Positions 4,980 to 5,198 of a DNA stretch of 5,198 nucleotides are shown one piece after another; the stretch's first letter is position 1; every line of letters begins with the position of its first letter. The stretch is taken from NCBI GenBank assembly GCA_045541535.1, contig JAZQJG010000003.1:1-5198 (forward strand), in the 5' to 3' direction. A program made the position numbers and the translations under genes. This DNA is from Firm-08 sp045541535. GTDB taxonomy: Bacteria > Bacillota > Clostridia > Oscillospirales > QAKW01. The notes under the pieces were generated by a model. That model was not told the origin of the DNA. It made no database searches and saw nothing but the letters and a program-made list of their open reading frames with translations.

Positions 4980-5198
4980 ACTTATAGGCTTTTGCAAAGT
5001 TCATCATAATGGTAGCAACCTCGGCGCGGGTAGCGTTACCATGGGGACGGAAGTTGTAACCGCCGTCGGCTTTTTCGCCGTTTACGATGCCGCCCTGCTG
5101 GCAAGCCTTAACGGCGGAGCGGGCGAACTTGGAGATCTTGGCTGCATCCTTGAAGGTGATAGCAGCGTTCTTTTTCTCCAGCGTGATGTTTGCAAAGT
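4978..5198 (-). CDS. C-terminal end of an SLH-domain surface protein (partial)
   Basis: Only the last 72 codons and the TAA stop (4980-4978) are in the window; the gene continues past the right edge. The visible residues form most of one S-layer homology domain: FKDAAKISKFARSAVKACQQ, then GGIVNGEK, then FRPHGNATRAEVATIMMNFAKAYK. The GIVNG turn and the F-x-P-x-x-x-x-T-R-A-E core are the family hallmarks. SLH domains hold exported proteins to the pyruvylated secondary cell wall polymer of Firmicutes. As the last domain at the C-terminus, it is presumably one of a usual set of three, with the working domain upstream. The segment is GC-rich (36 of 60 bases at 5041-5100) with strong codon bias, which suggests high expression. 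What the rest of the protein does cannot be seen. Confidence 0.9.
   Translation of the reverse strand, partial: FANITLEKKNAAITFKDAAKISKFARSAVKACQQGGIVNGEKADGGYNFRPHGNATRAEVATIMMNFAKAYK

Overview
The window looks like a piece of a low-to-mid GC Firmicutes (Clostridia) chromosome, probably an Oscillospiraceae/Ruminococcaceae-type gut or anaerobic bacterium. Reasons: AGGAGG-like ribosome binding sites, sigma-A type TTGAAA/TATAAT promoters, a CCA-encoding tRNA gene, strong rho-independent terminators, a lipobox lipoprotein and an SLH-domain surface protein. The genus cannot be fixed from sequence reading alone.

Layout from left to right: (1) tRNA-Ser(CGA) at 70-161, followed at once by a hairpin terminator. 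(2) A striking non-coding element at 205-380: seven small hairpins strung together by GTGAAAT on the left and by its exact complement ATTTCAC on the right, so that the connectors can also pair with each other as a nested ladder. (3) An AT-rich gene for an unrecognised secreted lipoprotein (463-1176) with one FG-GAP/EF-like Asp loop, preceded by its own good promoter. (4) A 146-base gap with three tandem TGCACCCC(C)TAA repeats, one inverted copy, and a terminator facing a minus-strand operon. (5) The minus-strand pair AraC-family regulator (2157-2975) then TrmH/SpoU-family RNA 2'-O-methyltransferase (1323-2147), separated by 9 bases. (6) A compact divergent promoter region (about 2976-3096). 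(7) A plus-strand FAD-dependent oxidoreductase of the FAD_oxidored (PF12831-like) type with a C-terminal discoidin-like region (3097-4938). (8) A terminator shared with a convergent, GC-richer minus-strand gene whose last 72 residues are an SLH domain (4978 to beyond 5198).

How the parts may work together: the AraC regulator is divergent from the oxidoreductase and their -35 boxes lie only 8 bases apart, so the regulator probably controls the oxidoreductase and itself. A cupin-type AraC protein beside a FAD_oxidored enzyme suggests use or modification of a carbohydrate-like or other small organic substrate, but the substrate is not visible. The RNA methyltransferase is probably a housekeeping gene that shares the regulator's transcript. 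The lipoprotein segment, low in GC and bracketed by two repeat elements just after a tRNA gene, may be a small acquired insert. The most unusual item is the nested hairpin element at 205-380.
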